From: Rugalucina vietnamica | Taxonomy: Eukaryota; Mollusca; Bivalvia; Lucinida; Lucinidae | Direction of reading: 5' to 3' | Assembly (NCBI GenBank): GCA_964017185.1 | Contig: OZ024876.1 | Location: forward strand, 15,129,726-15,193,725 | DNA: 64,000 nt | In this document: positions 54,646 through 64,000 of the stretch, piece after piece | Layout of the letters: each line of letters opens with the position of its first letter | Position numbering within the stretch: position 1 is the stretch's first letter | Notes under the pieces: generated by a model | The model's database searches: none | Seen by the model: the letters and a program-made list of their open reading frames with translations, nothing else | Told to the model about the DNA's origin: nothing | Program-made: the position numbers and the translations under genes

Positions 54646-55788
54646 CAGTCAGAATTCTTTATAACGGTGAACGCTATAACGGAATATTCGACAAAAATTT
54701 CGTGGGAACGGATTTTTCCCTAATAAAATTACTACGTTATAACGGAAAACACGCTTACCGACACCGACAGTAATTATTGGGAACAAATATGACTTTTGTA
54801 CACATTTTTCTGCCCTTACAACGTCACAGACAATTTTCCGAAAATGTGTTTATTGAATTTTGCGACATACCGCAAACCGGCAAAGTGATTGACAGGTAAT
54901 CAAGGGAGACTAATCTTACAGTATCGGATTAATTAGTCGGAACGCCAATACAGTATCGATTGATGTTTTAACAATACCGCATTAATTGTTTGAAAGGTGT
55001 TCATCGCTTTAAGGTTATCAATTATCAAAATAGAGAATTAATTGATATAATTTGCGTTCTTTAATTGAGTGACAAGATGAGATCTTTGAGTACAGGTGTC
55101 AAAATGGGGTAGAAAAATGGAGCGATCGCCGTTAAATTTATCAATCTTTTGAAAGTGTAAAAACCTTTTTAATGTCTCAGCCTCCAGCAAAACGACGAAG
55201 AACACAGTTTTCCGTCGCCGAGAAGAAAGAGATCGTCGCCTACCGACCATCCGACAGCAACCCAAGATGAGATTGCAACCCGTTTCGCCAGAGACTGGAG
55301 GAAGCAGGTCGGCAGATCATCCGTGAGCGACATTCTCCGTGACAAAGAGAAATGGTCTAGCGTGCCGAAAAATGGTGACTCATCTCTACGACAGCGTTCC
55401 GGCAAGCACGAGAAACTAGAGCAAGCGCTGTACAGGTGGACCGTCAATGACGACATGTTGCTTGACAAAGCATGTGCATGGGCACCGGCTTTCTTGTTCT
55501 AAATTGTTATATGGATGTTGTTAAATGATATGTATTACATGCAATAAAGTCTTAATTTAAATATGTTTTGTTTTATTTTTGTCATCCTTTTTAAGCCATA
55601 CATCTTAACCACGATGTGAAATAAATATGTTTTTGCAACTAACATGTACACCTAGGATAATTATGGGAGCATATCTAAAGCAGTTCTTGTTTGTCCGTCA
55701 GAAGATCCAATTTCCTTATAACAACAAATTCACTTTAACGTCACAAAGCACTGGCGACAAACACCGTCGTTGTAAAGAGGGTTGACTG
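54646..55788 (+). mobile_element. Internally deleted pogo/Tigger-like element (1143 bp)
   Basis: Ends CAGTCAGAATTCTTTATAAC and TTGTAAAGAGGGTTGACTG are inverted, with TA on both sides (54644-54645, 55789-55790). Inside is the N-terminal part of a CENP-B/Tigger-type transposase and its 3' UTR with AATAAA near 55542. The DDE catalytic region is missing. It sits inside a satellite unit. Confidence 0.85.
55172..55502 (+). pseudogene. Pogo/Tigger transposase, CENP-B N-type DNA-binding fragment
   Basis: The open start is MSQPPAKRRRTQFSVAEKKE, typical of the helix-turn-helix of pogo-family transposases. A frameshift near 55235-55260 moves the reading to a second frame: ATQDEIATRFARDWRKQVGR, SSVSDILRDKEKW, and RQRSGKHEKLEQALYRW (start of the second, CENP-B-type helix-turn-helix). 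The reading then jumps to TVNDDMLLDKA and a stop at 55500-55502. The linker between ALYRW and TVNDD is shorter than usual and everything after is lost, including the DDE domain. It could at most bind its own termini. Confidence 0.82.
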
Positions 55789-58700
55789 TAATTATAAATA
55801 ATTGTCATATCTATCATTTGATACCAATTTCAGCTCTCTAGGGTTTTTTTTTGTTGTTGAGATGTAAACGTTTCTGTTGGTATACCCCCTCTATTTTTCT
55901 GTATTTTTATCTAATTTTTAAAGTTCTTGTCAATATTCGAACAATTAGAAAGTTTACGTTTTCATTAATCATATTATATGATTATAAATCATTATCATAG
56001 CAATCATTTGATACCAATTTCAGCTCTCTAGAGCTTTTAGTTGCTGAGTTATTAACATTTTCATTGGTATACCCCCTCCATTTTTCTGTGATTTTTCCCT
56101 TAAATTTAAAGTTTTATCAATATTCGAAAAAACAAGAAAGTCAGAATGTTTGTGTTTCTTACCACATGGTTACAGAACATAATCCTAGCAATGATTTGAT
56201 ACCAAAGCTACTGGTCACTGAGATATAAGCAATTTTATGTGCATACCTCCTTCCTTTGGCAGTGATTTTTCTGCTATAACGTATGTTTTCTTAAATATTT
56301 GAGCAACAAGAAAGTGAGCTAGTTTATATATTTTATTACATGATTGTAGAATATTGTCATAGCAATCATTTGATACCAATTTCAGCTCTCTAAGACATTG
56401 GGTTGCCGAGATATAAACATTTATATTGGTATACCCCCTCCGTTTTTCTTTGAGTTTTATCTAATATTAAAAGTTCTCATCAATATTTAAACAACAAAAA
56501 AGTTCGATTATTTATACTTATCATCACATGATTATAGAATATTATCATACCAATCATTTGATACCAATTTTAGCTCTCTAAAGCTACTGGTCACTGAGAT
56601 ATTAGCAATTTTATTGGCATACCTCCTTTTGTTGGCAGTGATTTTTCTGCTATAACTTATGTTTTTATATATATGTGAGCAACAAGAAAGTAAGCTTGTT
56701 TATATATCTTATAATATGGTTATAGAATATTGTCATAGCAATCATTTGATACCCATTTCAGCACTCTTGGACATTTGGTTGCCGAGATATAAACGTTTAT
56801 ATTGGTATACCCCCTCCGTTTTTCTTTGAGTTTTATCTAATATTAAAAGTTCTCATCAATATTTGAACAACAAAATAAGTTCGATTATTTAAATGTCTTA
56901 TCACATAGTTACATAGAACATTATCATACCAATCATTTGATACCAATTTCAGCTCTCTAAAGCTATTGGTCACCAAGATATTAGCAATTTTACTGGTATA
57001 CCTACTTCCTTTAGCAGTGATTTTTCTGCTATATCTTATGTTTTCTTAAATGTTTGAGCAACAAGAAAGTAAGCTTGTTTATATATCTTATTACATGGTT
57101 ATAGAATATTGTCAAAGAAATCATTTGATACCCATTTCAGCACTCTAGGACATTTGGTTGCTGAGATATAATCGTTTATATTGGTATACCCTCTCCATTT
57201 TTCTTTGATTTTTATCTAATATTTAAAGTTCTTATCAATATTCGAACAACAAGAAAGTTAGATTATTTATTTGTCTAATTACACAGTTAAAGAACATTAT
57301 CATACCAATCATTTGATACCAATTTCAACTCTCTAGAGCGATTGGTCACTGAGATATTAGCAATTTTATTGGTATACCCCCTTCCTTTGACAGTGATTTT
57401 TCTCTTATATCTTAAGTTTTCTTAAATGTTTGAGCAACAAAAAAGTCAGCTTGTTTATATATCTTATTACAAGTTTATAGAATATTGTCAACGTAATCAT
57501 TTGACACAAATTTCTGCTCTCTATGGCTTTTGGTTGCTGAGATATAAATATTTCCATAGGTATACCCCCACCAATTTCTGTGATTTTTCTACTATATTTA
57601 TTGATTTCATCAATAAAAAAACAGCGGAAAAGTCTGATTGTAAATGTATCTTATTTCAGGGTCTTAGAATGTTATCATAGCAATCATTTGTTATAAGTTT
57701 TAGCTCTTTATGGCTTTTGGTAGCCGAGATATAAACATATCTGTAGGTATACCCCCTCCATTGTTCTGTGATTTTTCTCTTCTATTGAAAGTTCTTATCA
57801 ATATTTGAACATCAAGAAAGTCAGATTTTTTCTGTATCTTATCACATGATTAATAGAACATTATCACAACAATCATTTGATACACAGCTCTCTTAGAGTT
57901 TTTGGTCACTGAGATATTAGCAATTTTGTATGGTATACCCCCTTCCTTTATCTGTTTCTTTTCTAATATCTGAACTTCTTTTTAATATTTGAGCATTAAG
58001 ATAGCCAGTTGTTCGTATATCCTATTACATGATTATAAAACATTGCCAAAGCAATCATTTGATACCTATTTCGGCTCTCTATGTCTATCAGTAGCCAAGA
58101 TACATGCGGTAATAGAGGTGTACCACATTAATTCCTCTGCTTATTAGGGGTGGGGGTGATCACTCAAATGGACATTAAAGTGATCCTCTGATCAAATTGG
58201 CACCCATGACTATTTGGTCTAAGGTTGCAAGGTACATCCTACAACCCACTCAAACGCTTAAATGGCAATACAGTAAATTTTGATTTTCGTCATTTTCATT
58301 AATATTCATGAAAATGCAAATGAGAGAATTTTCATTAAGGTCCATGGCGTCAACAAATTTGTCAGATTGTATTATTGGTACAATAACAATGAGCCACAAT
58401 GATAGTTTAGGACTGAAATTAGTTTTTACGGGGATAATTAATTTTTAAATGTTTCGTTTTTCATTTTAATGTTTTAATGAAAATTCATGAATAAGCAAAC
58501 TAGATATTTTCCATTACTTATTATTGAATCCAAGGGCTATGTATAAGCATTAAAATGAGACCAAGTTCAATGGTCTAGGATAAGAAACAATTGAGATATC
58601 TTCAGTTTTCTATGTGTACCCCCATTATCAAAACGCAAAAAAAAATGAATATTTAGGGTAATATAATGAAACATGGCATAAAACGCAAACGCTTCCACTT

Positions 58701-58874
58701 CCAGATGGCAGAAAACAGGGTTTGTTAGCTTTTTTAATGTACTTTTAGAAAATCATAGTGTAGAAAATTCCCCCTGGGGGGGAGGGGGGTATAGGTAGCT
58801 AGAAGACTATACCGCCTGATTTATGTCGGACCAGTTCGGAAACCACATTGTTGGTTTTTTCACGAGACGGCTCA

Positions 58875-58900
58875 TTTGTTATCAGTGGTTATTGGTGAAC

Positions 58901-58936
<36 letters not shown>

Positions 58937-59642
58937 TTTGTTTGTTTGTTTTCAATGGGTAAAGTCCGCTTAGTAAAAGAGAGCAAAAAGGTCTTCATCA
59001 AATGAATACGAACTGAGCTACTGCAAAGCTGATTTGTGCCTTTGTTTTCACACAGTCAATAATCAGTCCAGGTTTTTTGACACGGCTAAACTAATGTTAC
59101 ATGTACCGCCTACAAGCTATGGACGTATTTCCGCCTACCTGTAATTATTTCTGGTAAACAATTAGAAAGAAAAACAAAAGTTAATTCATTCACGATGGTA
59201 TTAGACTCACGTTACAAATGTACCGTTATAAATATGAATGACACACCTGTTCCTATTGGTCAAATACATTGATTTCATTGATATTTATAACGGTGAATCT
59301 GTGACGTGGTCTACAACGTGGGGATATACCACGCACTCCATCTTATGCAACTTATACGCATATTGAGACTTTGCTTATTTGATATCCATAATAAATCTCT
59401 TTGACTGTTAAACTCCTAAAAAAGGACTATCCGTATCTTAAAAGCATTCTCCAAGTTTTATCAATGGCATTTCGAATTAGTCACTGAATACATAGCGTTG
59501 GATTGAAAACTCTTCTGCTACAAGGGATGTCGTCGTATTGTGGCGACTTTGGGCATTTAGTTAAGCTGACTGAGTTAAGATCACGAGCTAAACTGTCGTC
59601 TCTGGTCGGGCTCATTTGGGTTTAAATATTAGCCAGCGGGCA
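58875..59642. other. Unassigned DNA with T-run
   Basis: About 37 T at 58900-58936 followed by TTTG repeats. The rest has no recognised feature. Confidence 0.4.
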
Positions 59643-59729
59643 CATGACGTCAGAATGACGTCATATCGACGTCGATGCGACGTCATGACGTCGCATCGAC
59701 GTCGATCTGACGTCATTTCTGACGTCATG
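59643..59729. repeat. GACGTC-rich near-perfect palindrome (about 87 bp)
   Basis: 59665-59706 is a perfect 42-bp palindrome centred on GTCATGAC. Symmetry continues outward to 59643 and 59729 with one indel and one mismatch. GACGTC occurs ten times, four of them as full TGACGTCA (CRE/ATF-type) sites. Confidence 0.9.
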
Positions 59730-59858
59730 TTCCTGATGGGTAGCTTTCTTTTGCTGCGGCATGTCACAGTCGGCGTTATTGAATCTTCGTTTCTGCTGCA
59801 TCACATTGCTTACATGTACATTGGTTTTATCGTGTGATGCTCAATCCCTATCAGTGAT

Positions 59859-60049
59859 TTAAGCCTGGTTTCCACGGACAATTTTTTGACGAAGATTATT
59901 TGTCACAGAAACTTTGGCAATGAGTTTGCTTTCACACACTGTAAAGATTACTTATATTACTTTGTTCGCTTGAACAATGAAACTTCGCCACAGATGCGAC
60001 AAACCTACTTTGTCAAAGAAAAATTGTCCGTGGAAACGAGGCCTATTAA
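59859..60049. mobile_element. Short MITE flanked by TTAA
   Basis: GCCTGGTTTCCACGGACAAT at the left and ATTGTCCGTGGAAACGAGGC at the right are inverted, with TTAA at 59859-59862 and 60046-60049. The length (about 190 bp) and TTAA suggest a piggyBac-type non-autonomous element. No coding content. Confidence 0.65.
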
Positions 60050-60104
60050 AGACATTTTATACGTTTTCTTTTTTTTTTCTTTTCACTATTAATGCAATTA
60101 CACG

Positions 60105-60328
60105 TTTCTTATGTTTTATTTGATGCGAGTTTTGTAAATCTGTGACATTTTGCTATTAATTTTTTATCTGGTGTACATTTTGTAAATCTGTGATACATGT
60201 ATTCTGTTTTAAGGCAAATTGAAAATTTTGCAATAGTTCCCGTAAGTGTATACATACGGGATATCATGTTGTAAATCTATATATATTGCATGTATTTGGT
60301 ATGTGACACTCAAATAAACTATTAAACT
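60105..60328 (+). mobile_element. 3'-end fragment of a LINE related to the 45.8-48.4 kb copy
   Basis: TTTTGTAAATCTGTGA occurs twice, then ATATGTTGTAAATCT-like text and TATGTGACACTCAAATAAAC, ending TATTAAACT as at 48360. Only the 3' UTR is present, a severe 5' truncation. Confidence 0.7.
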
Positions 60329-60531
60329 GCTATTTTGGGGTTTAATCACAGCAGACTAAGGGTAAGGATTGGGATCAATATAAACCATCCAGTCATTTCT
60401 TTACTGGCCGTTCCAAGGCGGATCTATTGTGATTTATCTTTTGTTTTTCATTTTTATACAATGAATATGCGTATTGATTTACTTATAACTGAACAGATGT
60501 CTTTTTTATGGAACATGGACAAACAGAATAG
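60329..60531 (+). repeat. Degenerate Rep-A fragment
   Basis: CAGACTAAGGGTAAGGATTG and GGCCGTTCCAAGGCGGATC resemble the Rep-A core. Non-coding. Confidence 0.45.
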
Positions 60532-61583
60532 AAATTAAAACTGAGATCCTTTAAGAGCAGTGAACACATTAATGAGAAAGGTGATGGGCCATACCGCGGT
60601 TTCGACTATTTAAGTCTCGTCAGTGACCCTTTAGATTTGGCAACATGGAGCCAATGAGAATTACTGGATTTTTGCAACTTTCAACAGGGTAGTCGATACA
60701 AAGACTAGTTTTATCTAAATGGGACCAAATGTATTAAACATTGTAAGAAAATGAATCTTAACCGATAATAAATTTTTGATTTCTCAGAATATCCTCGCTG
60801 ATCTCAAAGGACCAAAAGGAAAATATAACCTGCACTATGGATGATGTACGGGGAGACTTTTTAGGGCCGCCACACGGCACAACACCAGCTGCAGTAATAG
60901 CAAATAAAAATTAAAACTGAGATCCTTTAAGAGCAGTGAACACATTAATGAGAAAGGTGATGGGCCATACCGCGTTTTCGACTATTTAAGTCTCGTCAGT
61001 GACCCTTTAGATTTGGCAACATGGAGCCAATGAGAATTACTGGATTTTTGCAACTTTCAACAGGGTAGTCGATACAAAGACTAGTTTTATCTAAATGGGA
61101 CCAAATGTATTAAACATTGTAAGAAAATGAATCTTAACCGATAATAAATTTTTGATTTCTCAGAATATCCTCGCTGATCTCAAAGGACCAAAAGGAAAAT
61201 ATAACCTGCACTATGGATGATGTACGGGGAGACTTTTTAGGGCCGCCACACGGCACAACACCAGCTGCAGTAATAGCAAATAAAAATTAAAACTGAGATC
61301 CTTTAAGAGCAGTGAACACATTAATGAGAAAGGTGATGGGCCATACCGCGTTTTCGACTATTTAAGTCTCGTCAGTGACCCTTTAGATTTGGCAACATGG
61401 AGCCAATGAGAATTACTGGATTTTTGCAACTTTCAACAGGGTAGTCGATACAAAGACTAGTTTTATCTGAATGGGACCAAATGTATTAAACATTGTAAGA
61501 AAATGAATCTTAACCGATAATAAATTTCTGATTTCTCAGAATATCCTCGCTGATCTCAAAGGACCAAAAGGAAAATATAACGC
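60532..61583 (-). repeat. 376-bp tandem repeat, 2.8 units
   Basis: AAATTAAAACTGAGATCC starts at 60532, 60908 and 61284, an exact 376-bp period twice. Units are nearly identical (I noticed only scattered single changes), so the amplification is recent. The third unit stops at about 61580 in AAGGAAAATATAAC. It shares its last 100 bp with the 21332 array. Confidence 0.92.
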
Positions 61584-62298
61584 GAACGGCGTCCGATCTG
61601 GGGCTATTCTGTTTGCTTACAGAAATTTCATTGAAAAGTGGAATGAAACATAAAAATCAATCCTAACGACCCTTAAAATGACACTGGACTCGACCAAATG
61701 ATAATGATGGGAAAGTCCATTCGTCATAAACGGGTTGATATGATGTCTAATGTTGCCATTTTTCAGCATGATATCCGTGTTGGAATTTCGATATTTTTCA
61801 ATTAGTGTAACGAATTTCTGGATGTTTTATTCTTCCTAAGGCCAGAGATTTTATGTTTTGAGAACAGTATTGATAGGGAGGAGGAAATAAAAAAAAGACA
61901 CAAAAGTTTTACATCCTAAATAAAAAAAGGTATGGCTCGCGATACCTTAAAACGACCAATGTGAAGAGAATTAATGAATGTCAAGAAATTATATCAAAGC
62001 CGGGTCAATCATTCTTCCAAGATAATAGTACAAATTGGGTGTAAAAAGTGATTATGCTTACATACAAACATACACGGTTTGTATGTTACAATGCAACTTG
62101 AAGTATTTTTATATGTAATCTTTTATCAAATTTGGAGAGTCGGAAGGAGAAAATAAAATAAAAAATATCACATTTTGATTTAATTTTTATTTCAATTTTG
62201 CAAAATGTTGGGTAGGAGGGTCCGTAAACCAGAAGATAAAACAATCTGGCCTAAACATATTTATGTTTAAATTGACCGAGTTGTATCTCTCGTTTCAG
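61584..62298. other. Low-repeat DNA upstream of the candidate exons
   Basis: No known repeat recognised and no long frame. It would be intron or upstream DNA if the exons at 62299 and 63320 are real. No start exon or signal-peptide exon was found. Confidence 0.35.
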
Positions 62299-62373
62299 AC
62301 CCATATTCATATTACACACAGAACAATCCTTACCTAGAAATGTTTTCAAAGCGAGGCGGAAGCGGAATTTCAG
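62299..62373 (+). CDS. Candidate internal exon of an unrecognised small-protein gene
   Basis: 75 nt bounded by a pyrimidine-rich acceptor (TCTCTCGTTTCAG) and a strong donor (CAG|GTGAGT). Read in phase 1 it is fully open, 24 codons: PYSYYTQNNPYLEMFSKRGG, then SGIS. The phase matches the next exon at 63320. An in-frame ATG at 62340 could be an alternative start, giving a 50-residue product. I do not recognise the protein. Support is only splice-site quality, matching phase and openness; chance cannot be excluded. Confidence 0.35.
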
Positions 62374-62813
62374 GTGAGTTATAGTTTCACTTTGAACATA
62401 ATAACTGAAAAACGATGAGTGAATATCACCTTAATACATAGCTCTTACACTTGGATTATAGATATTACACCATAATTTGATATGGCTAGTGTGAAGGTTC
62501 GTGTGACAACACTTTAACTAGGACAATATCACGGCTGTCGATTTGCCATCAAACTTGGACACACTTTAGCTCTCCTGGATAAAATAACGTTTGTTGGTCT
62601 GCACGTGCAAATCTTACACGAATACAAAACGATCTGTACTCAGAGAATAAAATCAGTAAAGCCTTCATACGACCGTATGTATATACTACTACTTAAAGTT
62701 TCAGAGGGATCAAAACTTTATTTCGGTTCATATGACACACTGGAAATCTAACACCCAAAAGTTTGCTTTGGATATTTAACAGAATCATCACTGTGCAAAC
62801 ATTTCACTGGCAA

Positions 62814-63106
62814 CTCAGTTACCTAAACTTAACTAAAAATATGATAACATACATAAGGCGCCAACAGCACAAAAAATTTAAACACCAAGACATAAAAAAT
62901 TAAGTACCACAGAAGAAGTATCGCCTTGGAACGATCATCATGGACAAACAACCATTATGGACAAACAAATAAATCATGATAACCACTATGATGAATCAAA
63001 AACGAGGACTCACAGATTCAGTAAGCTACCCGACGATGGACATCGCTGGGCGCCGATTAACTTACTGAAATCCGGAGCCAAAGAAAGACTCCAGTTGAAC
63101 CCCGGC
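62814..63106 (-). repeat. Rep-A copy inside the candidate intron
   Basis: GGCAACTCAGTTACCTAAAC, ACATAAGGCGCCAACAGC, GAAGTATCGCCTTGGAACGA, then CGACGATGGACATCGCTGGG. A 71-codon frame across it (62957-63172) is not a gene. Confidence 0.65.
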
Positions 63107-63159
63107 TTCTTTCTGTACCAGTCCCGGCGTCATGCAAACAAGTATGTGCAATGTTCGGC

Positions 63160-63215
63160 GATGCGGTTCTAACGTGTACCAACAATATATGTTTTGAGCA
63201 AAAATAAGAAACTAT
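63160..63215. repeat. TIR-C hairpin-arm fragment
   Basis: GATGCGGTTCTAACGTGTAC and ATGTTTTGAGCAAAAATAAG are one arm of the TIR-C hairpin. Confidence 0.55.
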
Positions 63216-63319
63216 CATTTTCTTTTATCTAGAGTGAAAATTTTTATTTTATAGAAAAAATAAAGATACGTCGTGTGCGTGTTTCCATAATATAATGTAT
63301 TTTTCTTCATATATTCCAG

Positions 63320-63438
63320 CTACCAAACGGAGCGACTTAAACAGATTAATTCGGCGGCTTATTGCCATATATGGAAGTAACGAGATAGACTATTCTGGTC
63401 GATCGACAGGAGTTAGATTTGGTCCTGGTGGAAGATGA
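63320..63438 (+). CDS. Candidate terminal exon of an unrecognised small-protein gene
   Basis: Preceded by a good acceptor (CTTCATATATTCCAG) and open for 38 codons to TGA at 63436-63438. Joined in phase with 62299-62373 it reads TKRSDLNRLIRRLIAIYGS, then NEIDYSGRSTGVRFGPGGR and stop. The basic pair KR and the C-terminal GGR would suit a secreted peptide precursor (removal of R, amidation at G), but no signal peptide is visible and no family is recognised. It is somewhat richer in GC than its surroundings. Confidence 0.35.
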
Positions 63439-63958
63439 TCCCCTCTCCATGGATAAGAGGACATGCAGCATTTAACATGAATGGTTTACCAAAACTAAAT
63501 CGGACTGTATGCATATTGTTACTTAAAGTGTAAATGGACTTTGAATTCTGTTCATGAGCCGCGTTTTGGGAAATCTTGCTCAACTTAAGCGTATAAAGAA
63601 CAAAGACACACAAGAGATTAAAGTTTTAGATGCATCTTTTTGTTTTCCAGATATACCAAGTATAATTGTTTAACCTTCTTAATCCCTACAGAAATCAATC
63701 ATGCTGCACAGGTTTTCCCATGACGCGTCTCAGTATTTTACTTGCTCAAATATCTTTTAGGGTAAAAGACTCATTAACTTTCAAACATTTATTATTTGCA
63801 TAATTTTGAATATGGCAGAACGTATTTTCAAAGAAATCGAATATGGAGTAAATTAAGGTATTTTTGACGGACTTTATCTTAAAATCATCGTTTTTACTCT
63901 TTCATTCTGTACCTAAATTCGCGTCACAAAGTACTTTGCCTGTGTCATTTGGTCAATA
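63439..63958. other. Unassigned DNA (3' flank of the candidate gene)
   Basis: TTTTCCCATGACGCGTCTCA near 63713 resembles a MITE-G end. Otherwise nothing recognised. Confidence 0.35.
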
Positions 63959-64000
63959 CATCAGGATAACATGTCCATGAAAAGTATACCCCCTTGACTT
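63959..64000 (+). mobile_element. Left end of a TIR-C element cut by the window edge
   Basis: CATCAGGATAACATGTCCAT followed by AGTATACCCCCTT matches the left TIR of the 44182 copy. Confidence 0.6.

Larger units (their letters stand above)
54488..58240 (+). repeat. 188-bp satellite, about 14 units, alternating A/B dimer
   Basis: TTGATACC-type unit starts fall at 54488, 55818, 56008, 56196, 56370, 56558, 56746, 56937, 57125, 57313, 57501, 57688, 57877 and 58059; spacing is 174-191, mostly 188. The first gap is 185 bp once the pogo element (1143 bp plus TA) is removed. From 56196 on, A units (GGTCACTGAGATATTAGCAA, GCAGTGATTTTTCTGCTAT) alternate with B units (GGTTGCCGAGATATAAACGT, TTTCTTTGAGTTTTATC), so the real repeat is a 376-bp dimer. 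Confidence 0.88.
53477..58804. mobile_element. Long-TIR transposon with satellite core (5.3 kb), possibly Mutator-like
   Basis: It interrupts a MITE-G. About 500 bp at each end are inverted repeats (left 53477-53985, right about 58285-58804). They include a perfect 39-bp stretch at 53572-53610 and its complement at 58681-58719, and GGGGGAATTTTCT near each tip. GACTGTAC (53469-53476) and GACTATAC (58805-58812) are a probable 8-bp target duplication with one change. Long TIRs with an 8-9 bp duplication suggest a Mutator-like element; that is inference. TATTCATGAATATTAATGAA motifs recur subterminally (53790, 53960, 54150 and, complemented, 58295). No transposase. Confidence 0.75.
53303..58874 (-). 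mobile_element. MITE-G split by a 5.3-kb insertion
   Basis: The left half 53303-53476 (TGAGCCGCCCCATGGGAAAA through CAATCTTCTACCC) and right half 58805-58874 (TGTCGGACCAGTTCGGAAAC to ACGAGACGGCTCA) join to give one MITE-G of the usual length and in the same orientation as 51942-52177. Confidence 0.82.

Noticed and set aside
55169-55468. 99-codon minus-strand frame
   Set aside because: Antisense of the pogo transposase fragment, whose plus-strand reading has clear family motifs.
54488-58240. CRISPR-like or gene-cluster reading of the regular 188-bp spacing
   Set aside because: The whole unit is conserved, not just short repeats between unique spacers, and no frame is maintained.
53469-58812. 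Firm assignment of the satellite-bearing element to Mutator
   Set aside because: The probable 8-bp duplication has a mismatch and no transposase is present, so it is kept only as a suggestion.
60335-60538. 67-codon frame as a small gene
   Set aside because: It spans a degenerate Rep-A fragment and the start of the 376-bp array, with no domain.

Overview
This window looks like repeat-dense, AT-rich intergenic DNA from an animal, most likely a marine bivalve mollusc. The evidence is an animal Ty3/Gypsy element, APE-type LINEs with a C-terminal CCHC knuckle, tRNA-headed SINEs, many TA-flanked non-autonomous DNA transposons, and two repeat families (the 'GAGCCGC...AAAACCAACA' MITE and the 465-bp 'GGTGAGCTTATAGG' repeat) that I recall from clam and oyster sequence. 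The phylum is inferred from memory of these families, not shown by the sequence alone. I see no bacterial genes, CRISPR, rRNA or intact tRNA genes. The only possible host gene is a weak two-exon candidate near the right end (62299-62373 and 63320-63438).

The scaffold between about 1 and 49.6 kb is a set of degenerate, same-orientation copies of one long non-coding unit, called R0 to R4 here: R0 in pieces from 1 to 15.88 kb, R1 20.0-26.4 kb, R2 27.1-28.0 kb, R3 31.1-38.3 kb, R4 41.8-44.9 plus 49.26-49.56 kb. Stripped of insertions the unit is roughly 4 kb or more. Because the copies align, most insertions have an 'empty site' in a sister copy, which fixes their boundaries.

Insertions, left to right. 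1.4-7.9 kb: a minus-strand Ty3/Gypsy element with a 5-bp TSD, tRNA-Pro primer site and the unusual Gag-PR-IN-RT order; its LTRs are almost identical but RT and RNase H are broken. 9.16-12.53 kb: a foldback-like element whose inverted termini are arrays of a 16-bp minisatellite. 12.9-14.6 kb: a Helentron-like element with three 465-bp repeats. 16.1-20.0 kb: a decayed LINE. 24.6-26.0, 28.0-31.0, 34.9-35.8 and 50.2-51.2 kb: TIR elements, three of them with clear TA flanks. 38.3-40.7 kb: a long inverted repeat. 44.9-49.3 kb: a TIR element with inverted arrays of a 43-bp repeat and a second LINE inside. 53.3-58.9 kb: a MITE split by a 5.3-kb long-TIR element, which holds a 188-bp alternating satellite, itself split by an internally deleted pogo/Tigger element.

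A dispersed foldback-like family ('Rep-A', terminus GGTACAAGTAGGCAA) and a 376-bp repeat family recur throughout. The most unusual theme is the repeated, apparently independent occurrence of foldback-type transposons built from tandem repeats. The coding content is almost entirely transposon-derived, and no set of genes acts together as a host pathway.
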